This document shows, piece after piece, positions 1-8,469 of a stretch of DNA of 64,000 nucleotides; position 1 is the stretch's first letter; each line of letters opens with the position of its first letter. The translations under genes and the position numbers were made by a program. The notes beneath the pieces are model-generated. The model was not told the origin of the DNA, searched no databases, and saw nothing but the letters and a program-made list of their open reading frames with translations. This stretch comes from an uncultured Aquimarina sp. (lineage in GTDB: Bacteria > Bacteroidota > Bacteroidia > Flavobacteriales > Flavobacteriaceae), in assembly GCF_947500065.1 (NCBI RefSeq), contig NZ_CANMQT010000003.1, positions 496,001 to 560,000 on the forward strand, in the 5' to 3' direction.

Positions 1-2643
1 AATCAGCACAAATGTTGCCCAATAATGTGGAGATGCGTCTGATAAAGATGCAGATTTTAGATAGTTTATTTTGGCATTATGCAGTGCTTTGGATTTGGTC
101 TGACCTTCTTCTAAATTATTATAGAAACTCTCCATGATCTGAGCGGTAGATTTATCATTGGCATTCCATAACGATGAGATTACTGTATTCGCACCCGCAT
201 AGAAAAAACCTCTTGCCAGGCTCATTACTCCTTCACCCTCTGCTATTTCTCCCAAAGATGTATTACAAGCACTTAGCACTACCAATTCTGCTTGATTTCT
301 TGAAGTATACAGCTCATGATATTCCAAATTAGTATCATGAAAAGCTATCTGAAGGTTATCAGAAAAATTGGCATGTGTAGCCAAATGAATTATTTTGTAA
401 TCTTCTGTATTAGACAAAAAATTCTGTTTAGAAGCTTCTTTTTCTCTATAATTATCTCCTAATACATGCTTAGTGATACCTTCTATCTCATTACTACTAT
501 TGCTAATATCTTCAAGATCATCGTGCGTAAAATTTACAGGAGCAAAACTTACTAAATCCTTCGAAGATGCTCGCTTCACAGTAGCATTATGCTCCAAAAA
601 AGACATAGAATACGCATAACTTACTTCGTTGTCTTCAATGAGGTATCTATTTGTATTTTTATCCACTATTAAGGATTCGAAGGGAATGTATTGTAATGTC
701 CCATCAGGAATAATCACTAGATGTTTTTGATCCAAAGACATGGTAATTTTGTCCTTTGGAATCAATAAAGTATATAGCTCTGAAGCTATTTCCTGAAATC
801 TTAATCGGTCTTCTTCAGTCTCAAAAGGCTTGGATAATTGACTTCTATAGTTTCTAATCAGTTTTTTCATCTCACTTAACGCTCCTATTCTAATGATTTC
901 TGTTTGGGTTTTAGAAGTAAAAACTGCATACAAAACACTATAAGAATCATCATCTTCGTCCTGATTACAAACATAAGATATAATAACACTCTCGTCATCT
1001 AAAGTTTCTTGAACTTTCTTTAAACCAACAATACTTGTAGTTTCTTTTTCTTTGTAATATTCTGGAAACAAAATCTTCAAAGAATCTTCTTGTTCTTGAT
1101 ATTGTTGTTTCAATTCAAATCGTTTATTCTCTAAAAATCTTAAGCTATCTTGGTATTTTTGATTTTCAATACGTTTTTCCAGATCCAAGATCTGTCTTTT
1201 AAGTTCATTTTCCTTATCTAAAACGTCATTAGGTAATTGTACTTTTTCTGTATTCTCAAGAATATCTTCCGTTAAGAGTAGTGCTTTCTTTTTTTCTGAA
1301 AAATAGAATCCTTTTTCTCGATCATTAAGAATTTCACAAACCAACATTCCTTTTAAATATATTTCTGAAGCTTCTTCTCTCCAATATAATCTTGATCCTT
1401 CTTCTGCACTATCTTTTAGAAGAATATTAACCAATTCATCAGCAGACAACAAATTAGCAAGCGCAAGTTCAATATGATTCCTATTATTTTCTTTTTGATA
1501 TAATTCTATAAAAATAGTTGCTTTCTGAATCAATGCAGACAAGACATTGTCCTTATTACTTGAAGTTTCTAAGTCCTTCAAACTGGGTAAAGTAGTAATA
1601 TTCGAATCAATATGAATACTTGCTGTAAAAGTTTTTTGAATATTATCTAATGCCTTTAGATACTTTTTCTTTACCAAGTAATAATTGCTTAAGTTATGAT
1701 AGATATCAGCTTTTTCCTCTTCATCAGTACAATATCTTAAACCCGTATTCAAAAAATAGAGTGCGCTATCTTTTTGAATCTCATTTTTTGATTCAATATA
1801 TAAATTTCCCAAATTGGTATACAGGGTGTTTACTGCAGAAGAATCTTCAACTTCTATTGCTTCTTTTAGATTTTTGTAATAATATTCTTTTGCTTTACTA
1901 AAATTAAATCTTGCATAGGAATTATAATAATGTGCATAGCCATTATTCATACTCATATAATTTCGTAACCCATAGAATGAATTAGATGGAGCTTCTTCAA
2001 AAAGTTTATTTGCTTTATCCAAAACTTTTAATTGTAAATCTAAACTACTTCCAGTATCAATTTCACTTAATACTTGAGAGTAATCGATATATTTTCTAAC
2101 TAAAAGTTGTTTTTTATCCAATTTTTCTAATAGATAAATCCCACGCAAATAATAATCTTTAGATTTAAAAAAATCACCAATCTCTCTATAATACCTTCCT
2201 ATTTCACAAAAGGATTTTGCAGTACTATATTCATCTTTATCTAATGCGATTACTTTTTTATGATAGACAAATGAATCCTTATACTTATCCAATCTAGAAT
2301 AATAAAGAGCAAGATTATACAATGCTTTTGCATATTTATAGTCTAATATACCTAGTTTCTCATATATAGCTATTTCTTTTTTTGCATATATAATAGCTTC
2401 GTCATATGACCGACGTTTATAATATTCTATAGAAAAATGATGAGCAATCTTAATTATTTCTAATTGCTCATCATTTTTATCATACACATTGATGATACTA
2501 TCAACTGTTTTCTGAATTTTGGACATATCAATGCTATCATCATCAAATAATGATACATAGTATTCATATGTATTCTGCGCCTCGATCGACTGCAAAAAGC
2601 ATAAGAAAAGTATATTAATAAACAGCTGTTTATTGTATAGCAA
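1..2643 (-). CDS. Exported TPR-CHAT caspase-like protease (3' end cut by window edge)
   Basis: I translated this frame by hand: 881 codons are visible and it runs off the left edge. It probably starts at TTG (2641-2643), three bases after the stop of the upstream lipoprotein gene; an AGGGA lies just upstream. The N-terminus has a signal peptide ending near IEAQ. Residues about 30-450 are helical TPR-like repeats, followed by a charged coiled coil near 480-525. The C-terminal part is a CHAT domain: LVIIPDGTLQYIPFE, then IHLATHA with candidate catalytic His757, LSACNT with Cys793, GEGVMSLARGFFYAG, and PHYWA close to the edge. CHAT proteins are caspase-fold cysteine proteases. The signal peptide puts this one in the envelope, unlike cytosolic TPR-CHAT proteins of CRISPR type III-E. 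Its substrate is unknown. Confidence 0.88.
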   Translation of the reverse strand, partial: MLYNKQLFINILFLCFLQSIEAQNTYEYYVSLFDDDSIDMSKIQKTVDSIINVYDKNDEQLEIIKIAHHFSIEYYKRRSYDEAIIYAKKEIAIYEKLGILDYKYAKALYNLALYYSRLDKYKDSFVYHKKVIALDKDEYSTAKSFCEIGRYYREIGDFFKSKDYYLRGIYLLEKLDKKQLLVRKYIDYSQVLSEIDTGSSLDLQLKVLDKANKLFEEAPSNSFYGLRNYMSMNNGYAHYYNSYARFNFSKAKEYYYKNLKEAIEVEDSSAVNTLYTNLGNLYIESKNEIQKDSALYFLNTGLRYCTDEEEKADIYHNLSNYYLVKKKYLKALDNIQKTFTASIHIDSNITTLPSLKDLETSSNKDNVLSALIQKATIFIELYQKENNRNHIELALANLLSADELVNILLKDSAEEGSRLYWREEASEIYLKGMLVCEILNDREKGFYFSEKKKALLLTEDILENTEKVQLPNDVLDKENELKRQILDLEKRIENQKYQDSLRFLENKRFELKQQYQEQEDSLKILFPEYYKEKETTSIVGLKKVQETLDDESVIISYVCNQDEDDDSYSVLYAVFTSKTQTEIIRIGALSEMKKLIRNYRSQLSKPFETEEDRLRFQEIASELYTLLIPKDKITMSLDQKHLVIIPDGTLQYIPFESLIVDKNTNRYLIEDNEVSYAYSMSFLEHNATVKRASSKDLVSFAPVNFTHDDLEDISNSSNEIEGITKHVLGDNYREKEASKQNFLSNTEDYKIIHLATHANFSDNLQIAFHDTNLEYHELYTSRNQAELVVLSACNTSLGEIAEGEGVMSLARGFFYAGANTVISSLWNANDKSTAQIMESFYNNLEEGQTKSKALHNAKINYLKSASLSDASPHYWATFVLI

Positions 2644-2645
2644 AA

Positions 2646-3041
2646 TTATTCCCTTTTATAAGTGTAACAATTTACACTCAACAAAGCTTTATCTACAGGT
2701 TCATTATCGGTATCTAAATCTGGTTTTGGTCTTTTCTTATCATACTCTATTGGATCTAGTGTCCAGGTCTCAACACCATCTAAATCACAAAGTTGAACAT
2801 CTAATAAAAGTCTAGATTTTCTATACTTTTCTCTTAGTTCCCTTTTAGTATCTTCGTCCGTTCCTCTAACATAAATAATTAGAACTTCCATTGTTTTATC
2901 AACTATTACAGTTGGTCTACGCTTTTCTTCATTTAATTCTTCAAGGCTAGAGTCATCTGTAACTGAATCAGTGCTGCAACCAATCATACAAATCATCGTA
3001 CAAATAATTGTAACTTTATTCAAAAAAAATTGTCTAATCAT
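2646..3041 (-). CDS. Small predicted lipoprotein upstream of the CHAT protease
   Basis: This encodes 131 residues. The N-terminus is a lipoprotein signal with lipobox MIGC (Cys22), followed by an acidic linker and a compact domain of about 90 residues. That domain has a beta-rich stretch (TMEVLIIYVRG) and several cysteines near the end (QLCDLDG, NCYTY). I do not recognise the family. The gene lies immediately before the CHAT gene with two bases between stop and TTG start, so the two are almost surely co-transcribed and perhaps translationally coupled. Being envelope-anchored, it could be a partner, substrate or inhibitor of the protease; that is inference from position only. Confidence 0.8.
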   Translation of the reverse strand: MIRQFFLNKVTIICTMICMIGCSTDSVTDDSSLEELNEEKRRPTVIVDKTMEVLIIYVRGTDEDTKRELREKYRKSRLLLDVQLCDLDGVETWTLDPIEYDKKRPKPDLDTDNEPVDKALLSVNCYTYKRE

Positions 3042-3079
3042 TATCTTACTTTTTTAAATTAATTTAATTTCACCCTATT

Positions 3080-3107
3080 GGTTACCAAAATACGATTTTT
3101 GTTACCC
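3080..3107. promoter_or_regulatory. Imperfect palindrome in the divergent lipoprotein/sigma intergenic region
   Basis: In the 113-base gap between the two divergent units, GGTTACC (3080-3086) and GTTACCC (3101-3107) flank a central CAAAAT-ACGA-TTTTTG. The whole 28 bases is an imperfect palindrome and also carries a GTTACC direct repeat. It covers the -33 element proposed for the sigma gene and could act on both transcription units. Calling it an operator is inference. Confidence 0.35.
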
Positions 3108-3133
3108 AGGCGAAGATAAAAAAATTATTTTTG
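3099..3133 (+). promoter_or_regulatory. Candidate flavobacterial promoter for the sigma-factor gene
   Basis: TTG at 3099-3101 is followed after 24 bases by TATTTTTG at 3126-3133, which fits the Bacteroidota -7 box TAnnTTTG; the spacer is slightly long. Transcription would begin near 3140. That supports translation from ATG 3155 rather than the upstream in-frame TTG at 3131, which overlaps the -7 box. Confidence 0.45.
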
Positions 3134-3154
3134 CTACGGATTTACACCCAATTA

Positions 3155-3718
3155 ATGACGGAAAAAACACAATACTTAACCAGTTTATTAAACAATGATG
3201 CTAAAGGCATCATGAAAATATATACTATAGTTTTTCCAAGAGTTAAAAAATTTGTAGTACAAAACAAAGGTAATCAGCAAGATGCAGAAGACATTTTTCA
3301 AAAAGCATTGATCCAAATTACTGTTAGATACAGAAAGGAAAGATTTGAAATAAACAGCAGCTTTGAAGCCTATTTATTTACTTCTTGCAAAAATTTATGG
3401 CGTAAAGAATTAAAAATCCGAAAAAACAGGGTAACAAATAGCGAAATTATAGAACTAGTAACTGAAGAACGAGATATGGCACTCAGTATTTTAGAGCAGG
3501 AAAGATGGGAATTGTTTAATGAAAAATTAAATAAACTATCTGAAAACTGTAAAAAAGTGCTTACCATGTTTTTCAACAACACTTCTTATGAAGAAATCGT
3601 AAAGAACATGGAGTATAGTTCTGAAACCGTTGCAAGACAACGTGTTTTTAAATGCAAAACAAAATTATCAAATACAATTAAAGATGATCAACGCTTTAAT
3701 TCACTCAAAAAATTATGA
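3155..3718 (+). CDS. RNA polymerase sigma-70 family (ECF-type) factor
   Basis: The 187-residue protein has an ECF-like layout with two DNA/core-binding regions only. Region 2 includes QQDAEDIFQKALIQI (about residues 34-48). Region 4 (about 128-175) contains the helix-turn-helix NNTSYEEIVKNMEYSSETVA. ECF sigma factors redirect RNA polymerase to small regulons and are usually held by a membrane anti-sigma factor. Here the next gene, overlapping by 4 bases (ATGA), encodes a membrane protein of that layout. An in-frame TTG at 3131 would add 8 residues, but it sits in the predicted -7 box. The likely target is the divergent lipoprotein/CHAT operon; this is inferred from gene order. Confidence 0.85.
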   Translation: MTEKTQYLTSLLNNDAKGIMKIYTIVFPRVKKFVVQNKGNQQDAEDIFQKALIQITVRYRKERFEINSSFEAYLFTSCKNLWRKELKIRKNRVTNSEIIELVTEERDMALSILEQERWELFNEKLNKLSENCKKVLTMFFNNTSYEEIVKNMEYSSETVARQRVFKCKTKLSNTIKDDQRFNSLKKL

Positions 3719-4512
3719 GTATGGAAGAAGATATAGTAATTCATAATTTTCTCAGGCATACACTTTCTGAAGAAGAAAGAAATGAGGTGTTGCAAAAAAT
3801 GGAGCATGATGAAAGGTTCCGTGAAAAAGTAAATTTTGAAGAACAACTTTTTCTAAATTTAAATGATACTGAATGGAGCATTAGTAAAAACACCAATCAT
3901 AAAGAAGTAGAAGAATACGAAAAACTACTTAAAAATGAATCTACTAAGGTATTAACCGATACAATAAGCGCTGTAAATCATGAATATCAACTAAAACAAA
4001 ATAGAGGAAGTCAATCTTGGCTTTTATATACTGGTATTGCAGTCGTTTTGGTTATTATTGGCCTTACGGTACTTTCGCCTTTTAAGACATCATCTGATGA
4101 GCTTTATGTACATTTCCTAGATGTATCAGAACTACCTTCTTTGGTAGACCGAGGAAATAATGACCAAAAATCACTTATCCAAGCGCAAAAATTATTTGAA
4201 GCTAAGGAGTATGATCAATCATTAGATATTTTAGAGAAAAAACTTCCTACTATTCAAAAAAACAAAGCAACCTTATATCTTTATATGGGAATTTCCCAAA
4301 TGGAATTAGACGAATTTGATAACGCAGAAAAGACTTTTGATAATCTTATCAATAGCGGACTTATGGATGCTCCCAAAGGAAAATGGTTTAAGGCATTATT
4401 ATATATCAAACAAAATAAGGTAGAAAAAGCGAAGGAACTTCTATCCGAAATAGCACAGATACCTAACAACTATAAATCTAAAGAAGCTTTAGAGCTTTTA
4501 GAACAATTATAA
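3715..4512 (+). CDS. Membrane-anchored TPR protein, probable anti-sigma partner
   Basis: The 265-residue protein has a cytosolic, acidic N-terminal part (1-98), one membrane helix (about 101-121, WLLYTGIAVVLVIIGLTVL) and a C-terminal part with TPR-like helix pairs (about 150-265). The N-terminal stretch IHNFLRHTLSEEERNEVLQKM resembles the short zinc-less anti-sigma segments common in Bacteroidota. The start overlaps the sigma gene's stop as ATGA, a sign of translational coupling. Together these suggest an anti-sigma factor with a periplasmic TPR sensor. The topology is read from sequence; the anti-sigma role is inference. A bidirectional terminator follows directly. Confidence 0.75.
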   Translation: MSMEEDIVIHNFLRHTLSEEERNEVLQKMEHDERFREKVNFEEQLFLNLNDTEWSISKNTNHKEVEEYEKLLKNESTKVLTDTISAVNHEYQLKQNRGSQSWLLYTGIAVVLVIIGLTVLSPFKTSSDELYVHFLDVSELPSLVDRGNNDQKSLIQAQKLFEAKEYDQSLDILEKKLPTIQKNKATLYLYMGISQMELDEFDNAEKTFDNLINSGLMDAPKGKWFKALLYIKQNKVEKAKELLSEIAQIPNNYKSKEALELLEQL

Positions 4513-4556
4513 ACTAAAAAATCCATTCGTCTTTAGGTGAATGGATTTTTTAGTTT
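4511..4556. terminator. Bidirectional terminator between convergent genes
   Basis: A perfect 18-base inverted repeat (4511-4528 pairs with 4539-4556) surrounds a 10-base loop. The outer arms are A-rich then T-rich, so it gives a U-tract on either strand. It sits between the converging anti-sigma-like gene and sucD and overlaps the former's stop codon. Confidence 0.85.
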
Positions 4557-4600
4557 TATTAAGTTCATGCGTTATTTCTTGAAAAACGCTATTTACTTTT

Positions 4601-5473
4601 TTAGCCTAATACTTCAGCTACTTTTTTACCAATTTCTGCAGGAGAATCCACTACGTGAATTCCACATTCTCTCATAATTGCTTTCTTAGCTTCTGCAGTA
4701 TCTTCACTTCCACCTACAATTGCACCAGCATGTCCCATAGTACGTCCTGCAGGAGCAGTTTCTCCAGCAATAAATCCAACAACAGGTTTAGAAGTACCAC
4801 TTTCTTTAATCCATCTTGCAGCATCGGCTTCCAACTGTCCGCCAATTTCTCCAATCATTACAACACAACTTGTTTCTGGATCGTTAATTAATAATTCTAC
4901 AGCTTCTTTTGTAGTAGTTCCAATAATTGGATCTCCTCCAATACCGATAGCAGTAGTAATACCTAATCCTTGTTTTACAACCTGATCAGCAGCTTCATAT
5001 GTTAATGTTCCTGATTTAGAAACAATACCTACATTTCCTTTTTTGAATACAAAACCTGGCATAATTCCAACCTTTGCTTCACCTGGAGTAATTACTCCTG
5101 GGCAATTAGGACCAATCAAACGACATCCTTTATCCTTTATGTAACTAGAAGCCGTAATCATATCTGCTACAGGAATACCTTCAGTAATTGTTATTATTAC
5201 TTTAATTCCTGCATCAGCAGCTTCCATAATAGCATCTGCAGCAAATGCAGGTGGCACAAAAATAATAGTAGTATCAGCACCAACTTCTTTAACTGCTTCT
5301 GCTACAGTATTAAAAACTGGCTTATCAAGATGTTTTTGTCCTCCTTTACCTGGAGTTACACCTCCAACAACATTAGTACCATACTCAATCATTTGACCTG
5401 CATGAAAAGTACCTTCACTACCTGTAAAACCTTGAACTATTATTTTAGAATCCTTATTTACTAGAACACTCAT
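4601..5473 (-). CDS. sucD: Succinyl-CoA synthetase (succinate-CoA ligase) alpha subunit
   Basis: The 290 residues are full length for SucD. The N-terminal CoA-binding Rossmann domain begins [30 protein letters not shown] (121-132) and the phosphohistidine loop MGHAGAIV with His248 are present. The enzyme interconverts succinyl-CoA and succinate with nucleotide phosphorylation in the TCA cycle and works with SucC, whose gene is not in this window. The gene is separated from the lipid A operon upstream by 168 bases with its own predicted promoter, and ends at a shared terminator. Confidence 0.97.
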   Translation of the reverse strand: MSVLVNKDSKIIVQGFTGSEGTFHAGQMIEYGTNVVGGVTPGKGGQKHLDKPVFNTVAEAVKEVGADTTIIFVPPAFAADAIMEAADAGIKVIITITEGIPVADMITASSYIKDKGCRLIGPNCPGVITPGEAKVGIMPGFVFKKGNVGIVSKSGTLTYEAADQVVKQGLGITTAIGIGGDPIIGTTTKEAVELLINDPETSCVVMIGEIGGQLEADAARWIKESGTSKPVVGFIAGETAPAGRTMGHAGAIVGGSEDTAEAKKAIMRECGIHVVDSPAEIGKKVAEVLG

Positions 5474-5507
5474 TGCGTTATGATTTTTTAATTTTTTTTA
5501 GCAGTTT

Positions 5508-5515
5508 CAAAAGTA
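5508..5515 (-). promoter_or_regulatory. -7 box upstream of sucD
   Basis: On the minus strand TACTTTTG matches TAnnTTTG about 35 bases before the sucD start. No good -33 TTG lies at the usual distance, so support is partial. Confidence 0.4.
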
Positions 5516-5641
5516 CGCTTTTGAACACGATAGTTAAAATGAAAAATCAAAAAAAATCTATTTTTTAATTTTTTAATTTCTCATTACATAAGTTCTATTC
5601 CTCTTAGAAAAAAATTAAGTTAATTTCTTTATTATAAAAAA

Positions 5642-6049
5642 CTACTTATTAAGAAATGATTTTATGTTTTCTGGAGTATTATCTCCTTGTTGGCTAATCT
5701 GATACCCTCTATATAATTTACCATCTTTTAATTCCCATATAGCAATAAAATGGGCGATAGCTTCTTCTTTATCAGGTCTTTCTATAGTTTTAGCAACATA
5801 TGTATATCGGATGGTTACCATTCCGTTTTCTTCTAAAAGATGGCTTATTTCACATCTAAAAGTCTCAAAAGAACGAGACATTTCTTTAAACATCATCTTG
5901 ATGTCTTCAAAACTTTTTTTATTGTAACCAAAACTACTATTCCAGTTTAACTCAACTTCCGGATGTAAATATTCAGAAAAGGCTTCTATATTGTGAATCA
6001 AATCCGTTTGATAAAAGGATTGAACTACCTCTTTTGCTGTTTTACTCAT
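5642..6049 (-). CDS. SnoaL/NTF2-like protein
   Basis: The 135-residue protein has a single alpha+beta cone fold of the NTF2/SnoaL type: the N-terminal helix VVQSFYQTDL, a conserved FSEYLHPEVELNWN, and C-terminal strands ending AIWELKDGKLYRGYQIS. Members are polyketide cyclases, isomerases or ligand-binding proteins, and the substrate cannot be read from sequence. The start overlaps the end of the second lpxD-like gene by 8 bases, so it is translated as the last gene of the lipid A operon. Whether it has a role there is unknown. Confidence 0.8.
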   Translation of the reverse strand: MSKTAKEVVQSFYQTDLIHNIEAFSEYLHPEVELNWNSSFGYNKKSFEDIKMMFKEMSRSFETFRCEISHLLEENGMVTIRYTYVAKTIERPDKEEAIAHFIAIWELKDGKLYRGYQISQQGDNTPENIKSFLNK

Positions 6050-6980
6050 TATTCTTTAATTTTTCTATTATTTCGGGTATTTGCCTAATGGCAGCAATTT
6101 CTTTATATTTTTTTCTAAAATCATCCGCAGGCGTACCAAAATAACTTTTATTTCCTTCCAATGATTTACTTATTCCGGATTGCGCAGAAACAACCGCTTT
6201 TGTTCCTATAGTTATACCACTTGTCACTCCTACTTGTCCCCATAAGGTAACTTCATCTTCTATCACGACACAACCAGCAATTCCAACTTGGGAAGCGATC
6301 AAACATTTTTTTCCTACGACAGTATCATGGCCTATATGTACTTGATTGTCTATTTTTGATCCTTCTTTGATTGTTGTATCTCCGGTTACTCCTCTATCAA
6401 TGGTGCACAAAGATCCTAAATCAACATTATCTTCTATAACAACTCTACCTCCGGAAATTAACTTATCAAAACCTTCTGGCCTTTTCTTATAATAAAAAGC
6501 ATCCGCTCCTAATACAGTTCCCGCGTGTATGGTTACATTATTTCCGATAACAGTTCCATCATATAAGCTTACATTAGAATGAATCAAACAATTATCACCA
6601 ATGACCACATTATTTCCAACAAAGGCACCAGGTTGGACAACAGTATTGTTTCCTATCTGAGATGTTTCTGATATTATTGAAGTTGCCTTTTCAAAAGGTT
6701 TAAAATACGTAGTTAACGTATTAAAATCCCTAAAAGGATCATCAGAAATAAGTAAAGCTTTTCCATCAGGGCAATCCACCTTTTTATTTATTAGTATAAC
6801 GGTTGCTGGACTTTCTAAAGCTTTGTCATAATACTTAGGATGATCAACAAAAACTATATCACCTGGAGTTACCACGTGAATCTCGTTCATTCCTAGTACA
6901 GGAAAATCAGGGCTACCCACAAATTCTGAAGATATTATGGTAGCTATTTGTTTAAGCGTGTGTGCTTGAGGAAATTTCAT
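6042..6980 (-). CDS. Second LpxD-like UDP-GlcN N-acyltransferase homologue
   Basis: The 312 residues have the LpxD layout: an N-terminal uridine-binding domain (to about residue 105, with GDIVFVDHPKYYDKAL), a left-handed parallel beta-helix of hexapeptide repeats, and a short C-terminal helix. The first active-site histidine is kept in NQVHIGHDTVV. The second His motif of LpxD (GHLTI in the paralogue at 9866-10894) is replaced by TSGITI. It lies 34 bases after efp and ends inside the SnoaL-like gene. It may N-acylate a different acceptor or use another acyl chain. It is a divergent paralogue rather than a pseudogene, since the frame and helix repeats are intact. Confidence 0.8.
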   Translation of the reverse strand: MKFPQAHTLKQIATIISSEFVGSPDFPVLGMNEIHVVTPGDIVFVDHPKYYDKALESPATVILINKKVDCPDGKALLISDDPFRDFNTLTTYFKPFEKATSIISETSQIGNNTVVQPGAFVGNNVVIGDNCLIHSNVSLYDGTVIGNNVTIHAGTVLGADAFYYKKRPEGFDKLISGGRVVIEDNVDLGSLCTIDRGVTGDTTIKEGSKIDNQVHIGHDTVVGKKCLIASQVGIAGCVVIEDEVTLWGQVGVTSGITIGTKAVVSAQSGISKSLEGNKSYFGTPADDFRKKYKEIAAIRQIPEIIEKLKNNE

Positions 6981-7014
6981 TTTATAATTACAAATTCAGC
7001 ATATAATTCCTGAA

Positions 7015-7581
7015 TTATTCTTTAATACGTTCCTTATATGTTCCTTTTTCAGTCTCTACTTTAATCTTATCTCCTTCATTTATAAAAAGAGGAACCATTA
7101 CTTCAGCTCCAGTTTCGACAATAGCAGGTTTTGTAGCATTGGTAGCTGTGTTTCCTTTTACTCCAGGTTCTGTAGAGGCTACTTCTAAGATTACACTTGC
7201 TGGCATATCTACAGAAAGTGGCATTTGATCTTCAGAGTTTATTATTACAGTAACCACAGCTCCTTCTTTTAACAATCCCGGTGCATCAAGAGAAGATTTC
7301 TCTAATGTAATCTGATTATAATCTTCAGTATTCATAAAATGATATGTATCACCTTCTGCATAAAGAAACTGAAACTTATGAGTCTCTACTCTAACTTCAT
7401 CAATTTTATGTCCGGCAGAAAATGTATTATCAATTACTTTTCCAGTGGTTACACTTTTCAATTTTGTACGAACAAAAGCAGGGCCTTTTCCTGGTTTTAC
7501 ATGTAAAAATTCTATAATCTTAAATATATCGTGATTGTACTTAATACACAATCCGTTTCTAATATCACTAGTACTTGCCAT
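7015..7581 (-). CDS. efp: Translation elongation factor P
   Basis: The 188-residue protein is full length, with the KOW-like N-terminal domain and two OB domains. The tip loop is HVKPGKGPAFVR, with Lys32 at the position modified in many EF-Ps; no modifying enzyme gene is nearby. The C-terminal signature is intact (GDKIKVETEKGTYKERIKE). EF-P relieves ribosome stalling at polyproline. It sits inside the lipid A operon between lpxA (48 bases before) and the second lpxD-like gene (34 bases after). Confidence 0.97.
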   Translation of the reverse strand: MASTSDIRNGLCIKYNHDIFKIIEFLHVKPGKGPAFVRTKLKSVTTGKVIDNTFSAGHKIDEVRVETHKFQFLYAEGDTYHFMNTEDYNQITLEKSSLDAPGLLKEGAVVTVIINSEDQMPLSVDMPASVILEVASTEPGVKGNTATNATKPAIVETGAEVMVPLFINEGDKIKVETEKGTYKERIKE

Positions 7582-7629
7582 TGTTATTTTTTATTACTTA
7601 TTGTTATGTCTTTTTTCTAATAATAGTAT

Positions 7630-8412
7630 CTAATTAGAAAAATATCCCTTCATAATACCTCTCTGAGAGTTTTTTATAAACTCCAATACTTCATCTCGTT
7701 CTGGAGTAGCTTCCATCTCTGCCTCTATAATCGCAACAGCCTGAGAGTTGTTATAATTACTTTGGTATAATATTCTATAAATCGACTGTATTTCTCTTAT
7801 TTTTTCTGTCGTAAATCCTCTTCTTCGTAATCCTATCGAATTTATTCCTACATATGAAAGTGGTTCACGAGCCGCTTTTGCATAAGGAGGTACATCTTTA
7901 CGAACTAAAGAACCACCAGTTACAAAAGCATGATTACCGATACTACAAAATTGCTGAACCGCAGCCATACCAGCTAAAACCACATAATCTCCTACATTGA
8001 TATGTCCAGCAAGTGTACTGTTATTAGAAAAGATGCAATTATCTCCTACGATACAATCATGTGCGATATGACAATACGCCATTATCCAACAATTTTTACC
8101 GATTTTGGTTTTCATTCTGTCTGTAGTACCCCTATTGATAGTTACACACTCTCGTATAGTAGTGTTATCTCCTATTTCTGTGGTCGTATCTTCATCATTG
8201 AATTTTTTATCTTGCGGAGTAGCAGAAATTACTGCTCCGGGAAAAATACTACAATTTTTACCGATACGAGCACCTTCCATAATAGTAACATTAGAACCAA
8301 TCCAGGTTCCTTCTCCTATAACTACATTATTATGTATGGTAGTGAAAGGTTCGATCACTACATTTTTTGCAATCTTTGCTCCAGGATGAACGTATGCTAA
8401 AGGCTGATTCAT
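7630..8412 (-). CDS. lpxA: UDP-N-acetylglucosamine O-acyltransferase
   Basis: The 260-residue beta-helix protein catalyses the first step of lipid A synthesis, transferring a 3-hydroxyacyl chain from ACP to UDP-GlcNAc. Visible features are hexapeptide repeats from residue 1 to about 185, the active-site region YCHIAHDC with His115 and catalytic-equivalent His118, and the C-terminal helical domain starting GLRRRGF, which is diagnostic of LpxA. The length is typical. It follows lpxC/fabZ by 57 bases in the same operon. Confidence 0.97.
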   Translation of the reverse strand: MNQPLAYVHPGAKIAKNVVIEPFTTIHNNVVIGEGTWIGSNVTIMEGARIGKNCSIFPGAVISATPQDKKFNDEDTTTEIGDNTTIRECVTINRGTTDRMKTKIGKNCWIMAYCHIAHDCIVGDNCIFSNNSTLAGHINVGDYVVLAGMAAVQQFCSIGNHAFVTGGSLVRKDVPPYAKAAREPLSYVGINSIGLRRRGFTTEKIREIQSIYRILYQSNYNNSQAVAIIEAEMEATPERDEVLEFIKNSQRGIMKGYFSN

Positions 8413-8469
8413 GTATTATATTTTGATGTTTTCAGATACAATATAGTTTTTATATAGTATACTAAACAA

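Noticed and set aside
1650..1901. Plus-strand frame of 83 residues
   Set aside because: It lies entirely inside the coding frame of the TPR-CHAT gene on the other strand, and its protein has no sensible composition.
2633..2815. Plus-strand frame overlapping the lipoprotein and CHAT start
   Set aside because: It is antisense to two better supported genes and has no signal or domain.
3131..3154. TTG start for the sigma gene
   Set aside because: It overlaps the predicted -7 box; ATG 3155 gives the standard length and is downstream of the expected transcript start.
8002..8400. Two plus-strand frames inside lpxA
   Set aside because: They are antisense shadows of the hexapeptide repeats of lpxA.
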